Of a DNA stretch of 64,000 nucleotides, positions 10,807-24,584 are shown in pieces. This DNA is from Apodemus sylvaticus (lineage: Eukaryota; Chordata; Mammalia; Rodentia; Muridae), in the NCBI RefSeq assembly GCF_947179515.1, contig NC_067480.1, positions 16,325,877-16,389,876 of the forward strand. Direction: 5' to 3'. Made by a program: the position numbers and the translations under genes. The notes below the pieces were generated by a model. That model saw nothing but the letters and a program-made list of their open reading frames with translations. It was not told the DNA's origin and did not search any database. Within the stretch, counting starts at the first letter, position 1. Each line of letters opens with the position of its first letter.

Positions 10807-13800
10807 AAGCCGAAATTAATGAGATGGAAACAAAGGAAACAGTACAAGAACCAGTGAATGTATGAGTTGATTATTGGTTAAAATAATAGAGGTCAAGAGG
10901 TCTATGGACTAAATAACAGAAAAAAAGAATGAAACAAACCAAATTCATAAAGTTAGAAATGATCAGGGATTATAAAAACAGATACCAAAGCAGTTCAGAA
11001 TAGTAGCAGGGAATATTTTAAAAACTTGTACATTATTGAGTTAAATATAAAATAAATGGATATATTTTAGAGGCATCCAGTCCAGCAATGTTAAACCATA
11101 AAGATCATAAGCAGCCTCACAAAATTATGATTGAAAGATTAATAAAAAGCCTTAAAACTAAAAGCACAGGACCAGACTCACAGCAACTTTCAACAGATTC
11201 CCCAGAACTGTGACAGAGACTTGTAAGCTCCTATGTAGATACTAAAAATAGACCCCTGTTCTCTGAAGAACAGACAATGCTTTTAACAGCTGAACCATCT
11301 CTCTGATACTAAAAATGTCTTTAATGTCAACAAGACAAAAAATTTACCAAAAAATTTACCAAAAAATTTTACAATCTACCAATTGTCCAGGAGAAAAGAA
11401 ACATGCATCACACCACAGACAGGGGCAGAGTACAAGCTCCCCATTTTATGTTAAGCTATCTAATTTATAGAAGGAAATATACTGAAAGAAGAGAAAGAGG
11501 AGGCTAAGTTGTAACCAACTGCTGACTTTTCATTCCAAACGATGAAAGTGAGAATTACTGCTGACTTTCAATCCTAGTCATCAAAGCAAAAAGAGTTTGG
11601 AGTGGTGCCTTTCAAATTCTGAGAAATTATGTTGCCTACCCTATCTAATATGTATAGCAAAACTAGTTATCATAATTATTATAAGAGAAAGTGTTTCCAT
11701 GATTAAATCAGGCCAATGTAATTGATGACTACCAAGCTAGTACCACAGAGAATAGAAGAAGAAACACTTAAATGTAGACAGAAAGATAAGCGCATTCAAA
11801 TGACCATAGGAGCAACAAAAACTTATTAAACAAAAGAAGACTAAAGCATTTCCAAGGTTTTAAAAACTTGACAAAATGACAGAAGCCATACATATTTTTC
11901 AGTAATAAATCTGAATATCTTGTTTCAGTTCATCAATCAAAAAATATGAACTAGAAGACAGGATTCATTGTCTCAAAGTCAAGAAAAAAAAAGAAGAAAG
12001 GAGTGAATGAATGAATGAATGAACAAATGAACAAATGAATTAAAAGGAAGGAACAAAGGAAAGAAAAAACTACCAAAAAAGACAAACACGCAAACAAGAA
12101 AAGCAAACCCCTTACAAACAATGATAAACGCTATTGGAGAGAGAAATGATTGAGAATATATACCAGTTAAATGGTACCAATTCCAATGTGTTTGTTTTTG
12201 TTTTATATAACATTATATTATATTTATTGCATTATTACCTATTTTGAGCCTGTTCATTTCTATTAAGAGATTGTAAGGGCATAGATCTAGATGGGAGGGC
12301 CAGTAGGAACTGGGAGTTGTAGAGGGCGGTAAAAGCATAATCAAGATATATTATTTGCAAAAATAACCTATTTTCGTGTAAAAAAGAAAGAAGAATTTAA
12401 CAAGACTTAGAGACTATCAAATTATCTGAAAGAGACAGAAAACAAAATTAGAGATGAAATAGAGACAGACATTACAATACCATTGACAGAAATTCAATGA
12501 AATATGAGTATGTATTTAAAAATCTATATTCTACTAAATATGAAAATCTAAAACATGTAGTTATACTTTTAGATTTACATTTCTGGCTATGTTAAATCAA
12601 GACAAACAAGGAAACTTAAACATTCTCTAACCAAAACTATGAGAGATACTTATAATCCAAGCTGTCTTGATGAACATTAAAGGAATATTTATCAGTAAAA
12701 TATTTAAGAACACATACAAAAGAACATCCACCCTAGTTATGTAGGCTTCATTTCAGAGATTCATTTATAGATGGCTCCATTAAATAAGTCAATAAATAAA
12801 ATTTATGACATAAAAGTGTACTGGAACAAAAATCACTTGATTATTTCAATTAACACAAAAAAGGTCTTTGATAAAATTTGGATTTTTATCAACATATTTT
12901 AACATCCTTTTCCAACAACACTGGAATGACCACATCTCAGCATAATAGAGGCTTATGTCTATGACACATTTTTAGTATCATATTAAATTCAGAAGAATTC
13001 GAAATTCAGAATTTCCCAAAGATTAAGGCAAAGACACTAATGTTCAGCATCACCACTTGTATTAAGGGCAGTGCTACACTGTGTGAAGTTCTAACTAAAG
13101 CATAACAAAGAGAAGGAGATTGTAAATGCCAAAGATAACAGGAAATTCTTAGAGTTGATAACCACACTCACCAAAGTGGAGTTTACAAATTACCATACCC
13201 AAATCCATTGTTTGCTTATAGAACAAAGTCATACTAAGAAAGAAATTAGGAAAACAATGTCATTCCCAACAATCTTACAACAAAAAACACACCAGCCTTG
13301 GAATAAACCAAGAAAGTGAAATAGAACTACCGTGAAAAATTTAAAACAATAAATAATGAAACACCAGAAAATGAAAAGATCCCTTATGTACAGCAATTTG
13401 TAAGATTAGTATTATAAAATTGCTTTCTAACAAAAAATTATACATATTCTCTATAAACCCCATCAAAATATCAATATAATTCTGCACAGTGATATAAATA
13501 AATCTTTAAATTTGTGCAGAAAAAACAAAGAGAAAAGATAATCAAAATGACTCTGACAATTAACATACTGCTAGCGGTATCACCATTCCTGGTTCCAAAG
13601 TTACATAAAAGAACTGTGGTAATAAAAATAGCATGGTACAAAAGAAGACACATTTATTAGTGGTTCACTAGTGGAAAGGGTTTGAGGATCCAGATATAAG
13701 TCCTCAGACTGAACGACTGGCTGTGACAAAGATACCAAGAATATAAATTTCACAAGAGATAGTATCCTTATCAGTTTTGTTTGGGAAAACTTGATAACCA

Positions 13801-14324
13801 TAGGTAATCCAATGAAAGTTTATCCTTTTGCCTCATCCTCCACACATACTAATTCCAAATGGATTGATAACCTTAATATTGAACATCCAAATTTGAAACT
13901 TGCTTTATGATTTAGGCTCCAGCAAGAAACTTCTGCAAAGGAAACAGGAAATATATAGCAAATGGTTCATAATGAAATTTAAAACCTTTTGTATTGCAAA
14001 GGAAAGTGCCAACTGGCTGATATGACAACATAGTGAGTGGGAAACTAAATATTTGCCAGCCAGTCATTCAAAAAATAATTGGTGTCTAGAACACTAAGGA
14101 GATAATGGGAAAAGGATTTGTAAAGATAGGACTGGAAGAGAGGAGGTTGCAAAATCAGAATGTGGGATAGAATAAATAAATATATAAAAAACAACCCAAG
14201 TGACTCAATATGTAAAATAAACACTAAGGGGAAAAAAAATCAATGTGGGCTAAGGAATGTAACAGAATTAGAAAAAAGAAGAACCTCATGCCACTAAGAA
14301 ATATTTTTAAAATTGTTCAGTATC
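10430..14324 (+). repeat. Old decayed LINE-1 sequence
   Basis: ORF2-like word content appears in order (for example near 10,530-10,640, 11,010-11,230 and 12,400-14,100), with stops throughout. An old L1 3' tail ends near 12,400. A 27-A run lies at 10,777-10,803 and a short (GAAT)n tract near 12,003-12,040. Confidence 0.7.
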
Positions 14325-14330
14325 CTGAGC

Positions 14331-14864
14331 TGCCAGGAGCCATTCTTACAGAGTTCACAAAAACCCCCTCCTCTCGGCCATTTCCCATCTGGCTTTCTCT
14401 AGGCTGCTTTTAGAAGAACATGTACTAGTTTAAAGATTAGCCAAGTAAGCTAGATGGTGAGTATGTACAGAGCTCACCCGAGTGGGCTCAAACAAATGAA
14501 GTTCACCTTTGGTTAGGTTACATAGCAACTCCTTTCCACTTCACCTCCTCATGATCGAAATATGATGCCAAGTTCCTACTGTACCTGCCAAATCTTAGCT
14601 GAGACCCCGAGAGACAATTCTGAGAAACCATTCCTGAGATATGATGCTAGCCCCCTGAGATTGTTCCCCAAATACAATGACTTTCCCCCTTCACCCCTCC
14701 CCATATCTGCTTGCTTGCCTTTATAATGCCTTGTGTGAAAATTAAAGTTTGACAGCTTGATCAGAATTTCGTCTTGCTGTTCGGTTCTTTTGTGTCTGTC
14801 TTGTCCTCTCACCATTTCCCTAGGTGGTTCCAGGACCCTGTTGACTGTCCTGCGGGTTGGGACA
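14331..14864 (+). mobile_element. Solo LTR, sense to the SLCO gene, with 6-bp target-site duplication
   Basis: A 534-bp block starts TGCCAGGAGCC and ends GGTTGGGACA. CTGAGC flanks it exactly at 14325-14330 and 14865-14870, and the L1 text resumes across it. A 6-bp duplication is usual for class II ERVs. It contains a TATAAT-like box, an ATTAAA poly(A)-type signal near 14,739 and a T/G-rich U5-like region, in sense order. It lies upstream of the first visible exon. Confidence 0.8.
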
Positions 14865-14870
14865 CTGAGC

Positions 14871-15333
14871 TATTAGGGAAATGCAAATTAAAATTAAGTA
14901 ATAATATCATCTATTTTTAAAATACTCAAAATAGAAGATAACAAATACTAGTAAGGACCTAGGAAAGTGACAAACCTCATAATTTTTTACAAACAAGATG
15001 GAAACCAGTGTGGTGGATTCTCAGAAAATAGGAATTGAATCTGCCATGTTTCCTGGGCTTATATCCTAAGGACTCAACATTTGACAACAGATACATGCTC
15101 ACCTTTGCGCATTGATGCTCTAGTCATAATAAGGACATGGAAACAGTATAGATGTCCTACCAGCTGACCAATAGATGACAAAAAATTCATGACAATGGAA
15201 TTTCATTCAATTATAAAGGAAAATGAATAGACAAGATGATGGATCTGGAAAACTGAGTGAAGTAAGAGGAAACCAGAAAGGCAGTCCTCACATGTTGTCA
15301 CTCATACACAGGCATATACATATAGGACTATCC
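14871..15333 (+). repeat. Old LINE-1, continuation after the solo LTR
   Basis: It continues the L1 ORF2 end interrupted at 14330 (GGGAAATGCAAATTAAAA and following) up to the assembly gap. Confidence 0.75.
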
Positions 15334-15533
15334 NNNNNNNNNNNNNNNNNNNNNNNNNNNNNNNNNNNNNNNNNNNNNNNNNNNNNNNNNNNNNNNNNNN
15401 NNNNNNNNNNNNNNNNNNNNNNNNNNNNNNNNNNNNNNNNNNNNNNNNNNNNNNNNNNNNNNNNNNNNNNNNNNNNNNNNNNNNNNNNNNNNNNNNNNNN
15501 NNNNNNNNNNNNNNNNNNNNNNNNNNNNNNNNN
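15334..15533. other. Assembly gap (200 N)
   Basis: Exactly 200 Ns, probably a placeholder length. A + strand L1 lies on the left and a - strand L1 on the right, so an inverted L1 pair flanks the gap. Confidence 1.
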
Positions 15534-16620
15534 AGGAATCTCAGGGTCCTTTTGATTTTCATTTTCCTTATGACTAAGGATGTTGAACAGTTCTTTAAGT
15601 GCTTCTTAGCCTTTTGAGATTCCTTAGTTGATAATTATTTTGTTTAGCTCTGTACCCCATTTTGATAGGGTTATTTGGTTCTCTTAACTTCTTGAGTTCT
15701 TTTTATATTTAGGATACCATCCCTCTCTCAGATGGAGGTTTGGTAAAGATCTTTTCCCAATCCATGGGTTGTTGTTTTGTCCTATTGACAGTGTCCGTTG
15801 CCTTACAGAAGCTTTTCAGTTTTCTGAGGTTTGTCAATTTTTGACCTTAGAACATGAGCCATTGGCATTCTGTCCAGAAAAATTTCCCTTGTTAATCCTA
15901 TTAGCATCCTATGCTAATGTGATTGAGCTTCTTTCCTACATTCTATTCTATTAGATTCAGCACATCTGGTTTTATGTGGAGGTCTTTGATCCACTTGGAC
16001 TTTATCTTTGTACAACGAGCTAAGAATGGGTCAATTTGTATTCTTGTACATGCTGAACTGCAGTTAATCCAGCACCATTTGTTGAAAATGCTCTTTGGCC
16101 CCAGTGGATGGTTTTGTCTTCTTTGTCAAAGATCAGTTAACCATAGGTGTGTGCATACATTTCTACATCTTCAAAAAGTCACCTTTCACAATAGTTACAA
16201 AGAATATCAAATATCTTCGTGCGACTCTAATCAAGTAAGTGAAAAATTCAAGATGACAAGAACTTCAAATCTTTGAAGAATAAAATTGAAGATGGAACGA
16301 TCTCCCATGCTCATAGATCAGCAGGATTAACATTGTAAAAATCGCCATTTTACCAAAAGCAATACACAGATTCAGTGTAATCCCCATCAAAATTCCAGCT
16401 CAATTCTCCACAGAGAGAGAAAGAGTGGTTCTTAAAAATTCAGTTGGAATAACAAAAAACCCAGGATCAAAAAAAACCATTCTCAACAATAAAAGAACTT
16501 CTGGGGTAATCACCATCCCTGCCATCAATCTATAATACAGAGCCATAGAGATAAAAAACCACTTAGTATTGGTACAGAGACAGACACATAATCAATGGCT
16601 AGATATAGTTTTAAAAACAT
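15534..16620 (-). repeat. LINE-1 ORF2 fragment, antisense
   Basis: It reads backward as the same ORF2 region as 19,540-20,400. Many stops. The left end is lost in the gap. Confidence 0.85.
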
Positions 16621-17285
16621 AAGCTTATATTTACTTTGAAAATGGCTGTAGTGATATACTAAAAGAAGTTTAATTTATTTATGTTCATATTGAATATAAA
16701 TATATTTATACTACATTAAATATATAGATTAAATAAGATGAAATTATGTTAATTAAATTATATTGGTATCTATTACTTAATTAGATAAAAGGCTATGCCA
16801 CCCAGTTGTACTGTCAGTCAGTAGTTACATCGTTCTCTGATATTTTCTTAGGAACAATTAACATTCACAATCATTAAGTAATGAGTAAAGCACATGAGTT
16901 TGGTCATAAGAACAGTCCTCACTCAAGCAATGTAGAGTCCTAACCTAAGTCCTGCTCCCAAAGAAGTAGTAACTATGGCTCAGGATTAGCATCAACTACA
17001 AGAATATCATCAACTCTTGCATAAATTTATAACCAGCTTCTTGTCATTTTATTTTGAATCTTGTTAGAATAAATAACAGAAATACTTACAAATTTCTCTT
17101 TCCCTTTCTTGGGAAAAACTCCTGGTTTTTCCTCTGTTCCTACCCATCTTCTCTCTGCCAAATAATAGAGAATAGCACAAAACATTATAGATATCCCAGA
17201 TTCACAGACAGTTCACTTGGATTTTATATGACCTATTGTGATTGTTAAGCTTTTTTGTCCTGTGTTCATTTTTAAGCTATTGCAG
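16621..17285 (+). other. Intronic sequence before the first visible exon
   Basis: A/T-rich unique-looking DNA. The polypyrimidine tract and TTGCAG acceptor lie at its right end (17,250-17,285). Confidence 0.6.
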
Positions 17286-17373
17286 ATGCTGGACTAACAG
17301 TGGGATACAGTCTGGGTTTTGCAGGAGGAATACGAAATTCAAAGTTTCCTGTGAACGAAGTTATGAAAGCAGT
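17286..17373 (+). CDS. Slco6 (member unresolved): OATP/SLCO6-like transporter, internal exon (TM5 region)
   Basis: An 88-bp exon follows a pyrimidine-rich tract and TTGCAG and ends at AGT|GTAAGT, a strong donor. The first two bases complete a split codon and the last two begin the next one. The open frame reads AGLTVGYSLGFAGGIRNSKF..., with a glycine-rich hydrophobic stretch matching the position of OATP transmembrane segment 5 (family pattern G-P-x-x-G-x-x-x-G). The family moves amphipathic organic anions such as steroid conjugates and bile salts across the plasma membrane with 12 helices. The frame is set by continuity with the exon at 34719; the ATG frame hits a stop within four codons. 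A second frame is open, so the exon alone would be weak evidence. The preceding exon is not visible. Paralogue identity is inferred from the last exon. Confidence 0.78.
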
Positions 17374-18516
17374 GTAAGTCATACTATTTACTATTCTATT
17401 TAGTTTATGTTGTATAGAGCACTTGTTGAATAATACATAGAAAATGTATTAAACTGTGGGTAAAGTGTACGTTTATGTAAACAAAAGTAAAATTATACTG
17501 TGCATTTGTATTTTTACTGTTTGAAATATAATCAATATGGTGACTTAAAAGTTCATTAGCTTTTTATGTTTTGTTGTAAAAAACATGCAATACACATTCA
17601 ATACATTACAATGGTAACTATGTGCATTATACATAGAAGTTTTCATCCTTGTTATTATTTAATTAAAAGACTATTTCATACAATATATTCCTCATTGCAT
17701 CAAAATTCTCCCAGCTACCTCCATAACTACATGATGTTATATACCTAGGCACAATATGTTTTCTATAGCAGATTGTTATTACATGTAACTACAACATTTC
17801 ACAGTGGGTCTCACGGCTAGATTTAGCCAATACAAAATGAACTCAATGATTTTTTTGATTAACGTTTTTTCCATTATGTTTTGTTTTATCATTTATTTCT
17901 TTGTCTTACTGGTCTTTTGCTTGTTTGTTTTGATTTTCATTTCTGTGTGAGTATTGTTTTCACTTTCATTCTGTTTTCTGAATAAATGAAAGAAAATGGC
18001 ATTACATCATGTCTCCCATGGAAAGATGCCATTGTACTACTATAGAAGTTTAGACATAAATACATGTATGAAATGAATTCAAATAGATTCATCAAATAAT
18101 TGGGGAGGCAATGACCTAGTTAGATGTCTTGTGCCCAGGAATAAATTAAATGCAGTATATTTCCATGTGGGCTTTGAAAAGGACTCCAGTGGTAGACTCT
18201 CCCTCCTATATTTCTTCCTTTACCTGTGCATTTGTATTCTTCCCTCTTTATCCCTCCCATTCTAGTTTCATTCTTACATGTCGGTAACATTGTGTTGTAT
18301 TTCTCCTTCCTTTGGAGATTGTGTTCTTGCTGGCACCTTAGTTTGCACCTAACTTCTGGGGTTATTCATACTGTAGAACACAGAATTAATGAATATGAAT
18401 GAACAAGTATTACAGTAGAACATTGGTATTCATCAAATAGTAGTATAATTGGATTGATGTAGATTGACATTCAACTTCCTGACAGAATCTTCACTCTAAT
18501 TATCTACTTTCTCTCC
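17374..18516 (+). other. Intronic sequence after the 17286 exon
   Basis: Begins with the GTAAGT donor. No further feature recognised. Confidence 0.6.
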
Positions 18517-18650
<134 letters not shown>

Positions 18651-21600
18651 ATTTTAATTTATTTACATTTCAAGTGTTATCTCCTTACTGGTTCCCCCTC
18701 TCCCAGAAACCCCCTCACCTCTCCCTCCCTCCTCCCCCTGCTTCTATGAAAGTGTTCCTCTACCTACCCACCTACCCACTCCTACCTCCCTGCCCTCAAT
18801 TCCCCTACATTGGGGCATCTATCAAACCTTCTTAGGACCAAGGACTGTCTCTGGGATGAATCCCCAGGTGGGACAGTCTCTGGATGGACTTTTCTTCAGT
18901 CTCGGCTCTGCACTTTCTCTCCATATTTGCCTCTGTGCATATATTATTTCCCTTTCTAGGAAGGACTGAAGCATCTGCATTTTGGTTTTCCTCCTATTTG
19001 AGCTTCATGTGGTCTGTGAATTGTATCTTGCATATTCAGAAAATTTGGGATAATATTCACGTATCAGTGAGCACATACCATGTGTGTTCTTTTATGATTG
19101 GTTTACCTCACTCAGGATGATATTTTCTAGTTCCATCCATTTGCCTAAGAATTTCATGTATTCATTGTTTTTTAATAGCAGAATAGTATTCCATTGTGTA
19201 AATGTACCACATTTTCTGTAGCCATTCCTCTGTTGAGGGACATCTGGGTTCTTTCCAGTTTCTTGCTATTATAAATAAGGCTATTATGAACTTAGTGGAG
19301 CATTTGTCCTTATTGCATGTTGGAGCATCTTCTGCGTATATGCCCAGAAAGGGTATAGCTGAGTCCTCAGGTAGTATTATGTCCAATTTCCTGAGAAACG
19401 CTCAAACTGATTTTCAGAGTGGTTATACCAGTTTACAAATCTCACCATCAATGGAGAAGTATTCCTCTTTCTCCACATCCTCAACAGTATCTGCTGTCCT
19501 CTGAGCTTTTGTTCTTAGCCATTCTGACTGGTGTGAGGTGGAATCTCAGGGTTGTATTGATTTGCATTTTCCTGATGACTATGTATGTTGAAAATTTCTT
19601 TAGGTGCTTCTCAACCCTTCAAGTTTCTTCAGTGGAGAATTCTCTGTTTAGCTCTGTTTCCCATTTTTTAATAGGGTTATTTGGTTCTTTGAAGTCTAAC
19701 TTCTTGAGTTCATGGATTATATTGGATATTAGCCCTCTATCAGATGTAGGATTGGTAAAGATCTTTTCCCAGTCTATTGTCTACTCTTGTATAGTTTTGA
19801 CAGGGTCCTTTCCCTTACAGAAACTTCGCAATTTTATGAGGTCCCATTTGTCGATTTTTGATCTTAGAGCATAAGCTATTGGTGTTCTATTCAGGAACTT
19901 TTCCCCTGTGCCCATGTCCTCAATAGTCTTCCGCAGTTTCTTTTCCATTAGTTTCAGTGTGTCAAGTTTTATGTGGAGGTCCTTGATCCACTTGGAGTTG
20001 AGCTTAGTACAAGGAGATAAGAATGGATCGATTCACATTCTTCTGCATGCTGACCTCCAATTGAACCAGCACCATTTGTTGAAAAGACTATCTTTTTTCC
20101 ACTGGATGCTTTCAGCTCCTTTGTCGAAGATCAAGTGACCATAGGTGTGTTGGTTCATTTCTGGGTCTTCAATCCTATTCCATTGATTCGCTTTCCTGAC
20201 ATTGTACCAATACCATGCAGTTTTTATCACTATTGCTCTGCAGCAAAGTTTGAGGTATGGGATACTGAATCCCCCTGAAGTTCTTTTACTGTTGAGAATA
20301 GTTTTAGCTATCCTGGGTTTTTTGTTATTCCAGAGGAATTTGAGCATTTCTCTTTCTAGCTCTATGAAGAACTGGGTTGGGATTTTTATGGAGATAGCAT
20401 TGAATCTGTAGATTGCCTTTGGCAAGATGGCCATTTTAACTATATTAATCCTGCCAATCCATGAGCATGGAAGATTTTTCCATTTTCTGATATCTTCTTC
20501 GATTTCCTTCTTCAGAGATCTGAAGTTCTTGTCATATAGTTCTTTCACTTGTTTGGTTAGAGTCACCCCAAGATACTTTATGCTATTTGTGGCTATTGTG
20601 AAGGGTGTCATTTCCCTAATTTCTTTCTCAGTCTCCTTATCCTTTGAGTATATAAAGGCGACTGGTTTGCTTGAGTTGATTTTGTAGCCAGCCACTTTGC
20701 TGAAGTTGTTTATCAGCTGTAGGAGTTCTCTAGTAGAGTTTTTGGGTCACTTAAGTATACTATCATATGATCTGCAAATAGTGATAGTTTGACTTCTTCT
20801 TTTCCAATTTGTATCCCTTTGACCTCCTTATGTTGTCTAATTGCTCTAGTTAGGACTTCAAGAACTATATTGAAAAGATATGGAGAGAGGGGGCAGCCTT
20901 GTCTAGTCCCTGATTTTAGTGGGATGGCTTCAAGTTTTTCTCCATTTAGTTTGATGTTGGCTACCGGTTTGCTGTATATTGCTTTTACTATGTTTAGATA
21001 TGGGCCCTGAATTCCTGTCCTTTCCAAGACTTTTAGCATGAAAGGATGCTGAATTTTGTCAAATGCCTTTTCAGCATCTAATGAAATGATCATGTGGTCT
21101 TTTTTTTTTCTTTGAGTTTGTATATGTAGTGGATTGCATTGATGGATTTCCTTATATTGAACCATCCCTGCATCCCTGGGATGAAGCCTACTTGATCCTG
21201 GTGGATTATCATTTGATGTGTTCTTGGATTCGGTGGGCAAGAATTTTATTGAGTGTTTTTGCATCGATATTCATAAGGGAAATTGGCCTGAAATTCTCTT
21301 TCTTAGTTGGATCTTTGTGTGGTTTTGGTATCAGCGTAATAGTGGCTTCGTAGAAGGAGTTGGGTAGTGTTCCTTCTGTTTCTATTTGGTGGAATAGTTT
21401 GAAGAGTATTGGTATTAAGTCTTCTTTGAAGGTCTGATAGAATTCTGCACTGAAACCATCTGGTATCGTGCTTTTTTTGGTCGGAAGGCTATCTATGACC
21501 CCTTCTATTTCTTTAGAGGTTATGGGTCTGTTTAGATGATCTATTTGATCCTGGTTTAATTTTGGTATTTGATATCTGTCTAAGAAATTGTCCATTTCCT

Positions 21601-24130
21601 CCAGATTCTCTAGTTGTGTTGAGTATAGGCTTTTTTAGTAGGATCTGATGATTATTTGAGTTTCCTCAGTTTCTGTTGTAATATCTCCCTTTTCATTTCT
21701 AATTTTGTTAATTTGGATACTTTCTTTGTGCCCTTTGTTTAGTCTGGCTAAGGGTTTATCTTTCTTGTTGATTTTTCTGAAGAGCCAGCTCCTGGTTTTG
21801 TTGATTCTTTGTATGGTTCTCTTGGTTTCTACTTGATTGATTCCAGCTCTGAGTTTTATGATCTCCTGTCTTCTCCCTCTCCTGGGTGAATTAGCTTCTT
21901 TTTGTTCCAGGGCTTTCAGTTGTTCCATTAATTTTCTAGTGTATGCTCTCTTGAATTTCTTTTTGGAAGCACTCAAAGCTATGAATTTTCCTCTTAGCAC
22001 TGCTTTCATGGTGTTCCATAGATTTGTGTATGTTGTGCCTTCAATTTCATTAAATTCTAAAAAATCTTTGATTTCGTTCTTTATTTCTTCCTTTACCAAG
22101 GTATCATTGAGTAGAGTATTGTTCAGTTTCCATGTATATGTGGACTTTCTGTTGTTTTTATTGTTATTAAATACCACTTTTACTCCATAGTGATCTGATA
22201 GGAGGCATGGGATTATTTCAGTCTTCTTATATTTGTTGAGGTCTGTCTTGTGACCAAGTATATGATCAATTTTGGAGAAGGTACCATGAGGTGCTGAGAA
22301 AAAGGTATATTCTTTTGCTTTGGGATGAAAGGTTCTATATATATATCTGTTAAATCCAATTAGTCCAAAGCACTGGATCCTGTTTACACATCCAGTTTGT
22401 TAGTCTATGTCTGTTTATTGGGGAATTGAGTACATTAATGCTAAAAGATATTAAGGAATAGTGATTGTTGGTTTCTCTTTTTTTGATGTTATTTTTATGT
22501 TTGTGTGACTATCTTGGTTTGGGTTTGTTGAAAGATTATTTTCTTGCTTTTCCTAGGGTGTAGTTTCCCTCCTTGTGTTGGTGTTTTCCATCTGTTATCC
22601 TTTGTAGGGATGGATTTGTGGAAAGATTTTCTGTAAATTTAGTTTTGTCATGGAATATTTTGGTTTCCTCCATCTATGGTAATTGAGAGTTTTCCTGGGA
22701 ATAGTAATCTGGGCTGGCATTTATGTTCTCTTAGGGTATGTATGACATCTGCCCAGGATCTTCTAGCTTTCATAGTCTCTGGTGAAATGTCTGGTGTAAG
22801 TCTGATAGGTCTGCCTTTATATATTACTTGACCTTTCCCTCTTTCTGCTTCTAATACTTTCCTTTGTTTAGTATATTTGGTGTTTTGACTATTATGTGTT
22901 GGGAGAAATTTCTTTTCTGGACCAGTCTATTTGAAGTTCTCTTTGCTTCTTGTATGTTTATGTACATTTCTTTCTTTAGGTTTGGGAAATTTTCTTTTAT
23001 AATTTTGTTCAAGCTATTTACTGGCTCTTAAAGTTGGGAATCTTTGATCTCTTCTATACCTTTTATTCTTAGGTTTGATCTTCTCATTGTGTCTTGGATT
23101 TCCTGTATGTTTTGGGTTAGGAGTTTTTTGCATTTTGCATTTTCTTTGACTGTTTTGTCAATGTTTTCTATAGTATCTTCTGCCCCTGAGATTCTCTTTT
23201 CCATCTCTTGTATCCTGTTGGTAATGCTCGCATCTATAATTCCTGATCTCTTTCCTAGGTTTCCTATCTTCAGTGGTATCTCCCTTTGTGATTTTTTTAT
23301 TGTTTCAATTTTCATTTTTAGAACCTGGGTGGTTTTGTTCAATTCATTCACCTGTTTGTATTTTCCTGTAATTATTTAAGTGACTTTTATCTTTCTTCTT
23401 GGAGGGCTTCTACCTGTTTACCTGTGTTCTCTTGTATTTTCTTAAGGGAGTTATTTATGTCCTTTTAAAGTCCTCTATCAGCATCATGAGAAGTAATTTT
23501 TAAATCAGAGTCTTGTTTTTCTGCTGTGTTAGGGTATCCAGGGCTAGTTCTGGTGGGAGAACTGGCTTTTGATGCTGCCAAGTAGCCTTGGTTTCTGTTG
23601 CTTATGTTCTTGCTCCTGAGTTTAGCCATCTGGTTATCTCTGATGTTAGCTGATCTTGCTGTCTCTGACTGTGGCCTGTTTCTCCTTCTTTTTTATTAGT
23701 ACTCCTGGGAGACCAGTTCTTTCCAGGAAGAATTTGGGTATGAAAACTTGTCGTTCAGGGTTCCTATTACCTGATGGCTCTCAGAGGGTCCCGATTGGGC
23801 CAGAAATTTGAACAAAAGTGGTGGTCTTACATGTACTTGTAGGTGTGTCAGCTCTCCTGGGAGATCAGCTTTTTTCCTGGTACTATTTGGGTATGGAGAC
23901 CTGTGGCAGAGGATCAGCTCCTAGGGCAGATGAAACCAGAGGCTCCTGTCCCAGGCTGCTCTTTGGTTCCTTTGTCCTGAGGATTCTGGGTGGGTCCCTC
24001 TAACAGAGGTGGTGGTTTTACCAGCACTCACAGTCTTGTTGGCACTCCCGGGAGGGTAGCACTCTCCTTGAGCTATTTTGGTATAGAGCTCTGTGGTAGA
24101 GAATCAATCAGCTCCTGGCACAGATGGAAA
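18651..24130 (-). mobile_element. Long, nearly complete but inactive LINE-1, antisense
   Basis: Read on the - strand it holds 5' UTR/ORF1 N-terminal remnants (24,130-23,400), an ORF1 coiled-coil piece (23,351-23,028), an eroded endonuclease region, ORF2 reverse transcriptase (about 22,177-20,713), the ORF2 C-terminal part (20,695-20,033 and on to 19,160) and the 3' UTR. ORF2 is broken by several frameshifts. The RT catalytic FADD motif is FADH here (about 20,780), so the copy cannot be active even apart from its breaks. Confidence 0.9.
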
Positions 24131-24568
24131 CTACAAAATTTCCATAATGATTGTATTATTGTACACTCTAGTCAGCATGTGATGTCATTTGATTTATTGA
24201 TCTTGATAGTTGTGACTGGTATGAGAAGAAATCTCAAAGTAGAGCTAATTTGCATTTCCTTGATGTATAAATTTGTTGAGGATTTCTTTTAAGAAATGCT
24301 TTGAATTTCAACCCTTTGTATTTTATCTTTTGAGACTGCTGAGTTCTGCACACCACTTTAAATTGGGTTATTTTTTGATATTCAGTGTTTTAGTTCCTTA
24401 TATACTCTAGCTACTAACATTTTTTGGACACAAACTTGCTTTTTAATTCTTCTTTTGGCTGCAGCTTTGCTTGAATTATGTATTCTTTGCTTTGCATTAT
24501 TTTCAGCATTATGAGATCCCATTAATTAATTCTTGGTATTAGTGCCTTTGCTATTGGAGTCCTGTCAG
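24131..24568 (-). repeat. Older LINE-1 fragment, left of insertion
   Basis: An antisense L1 ORF2-like region that continues at 27195 once the insertion 24585-27178 is removed. Confidence 0.65.
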
Positions 24569-24584
24569 AAAGATCTCTCTTCTA
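24569..24584. repeat. Target-site duplication, left copy
   Basis: AAAGATCTCTCTTCTA, repeated exactly at 27179-27194. Confidence 0.95.

Noticed and set aside
15223..15562. ORFs across the N gap
   Set aside because: Frames are open only because the Ns are unknown.
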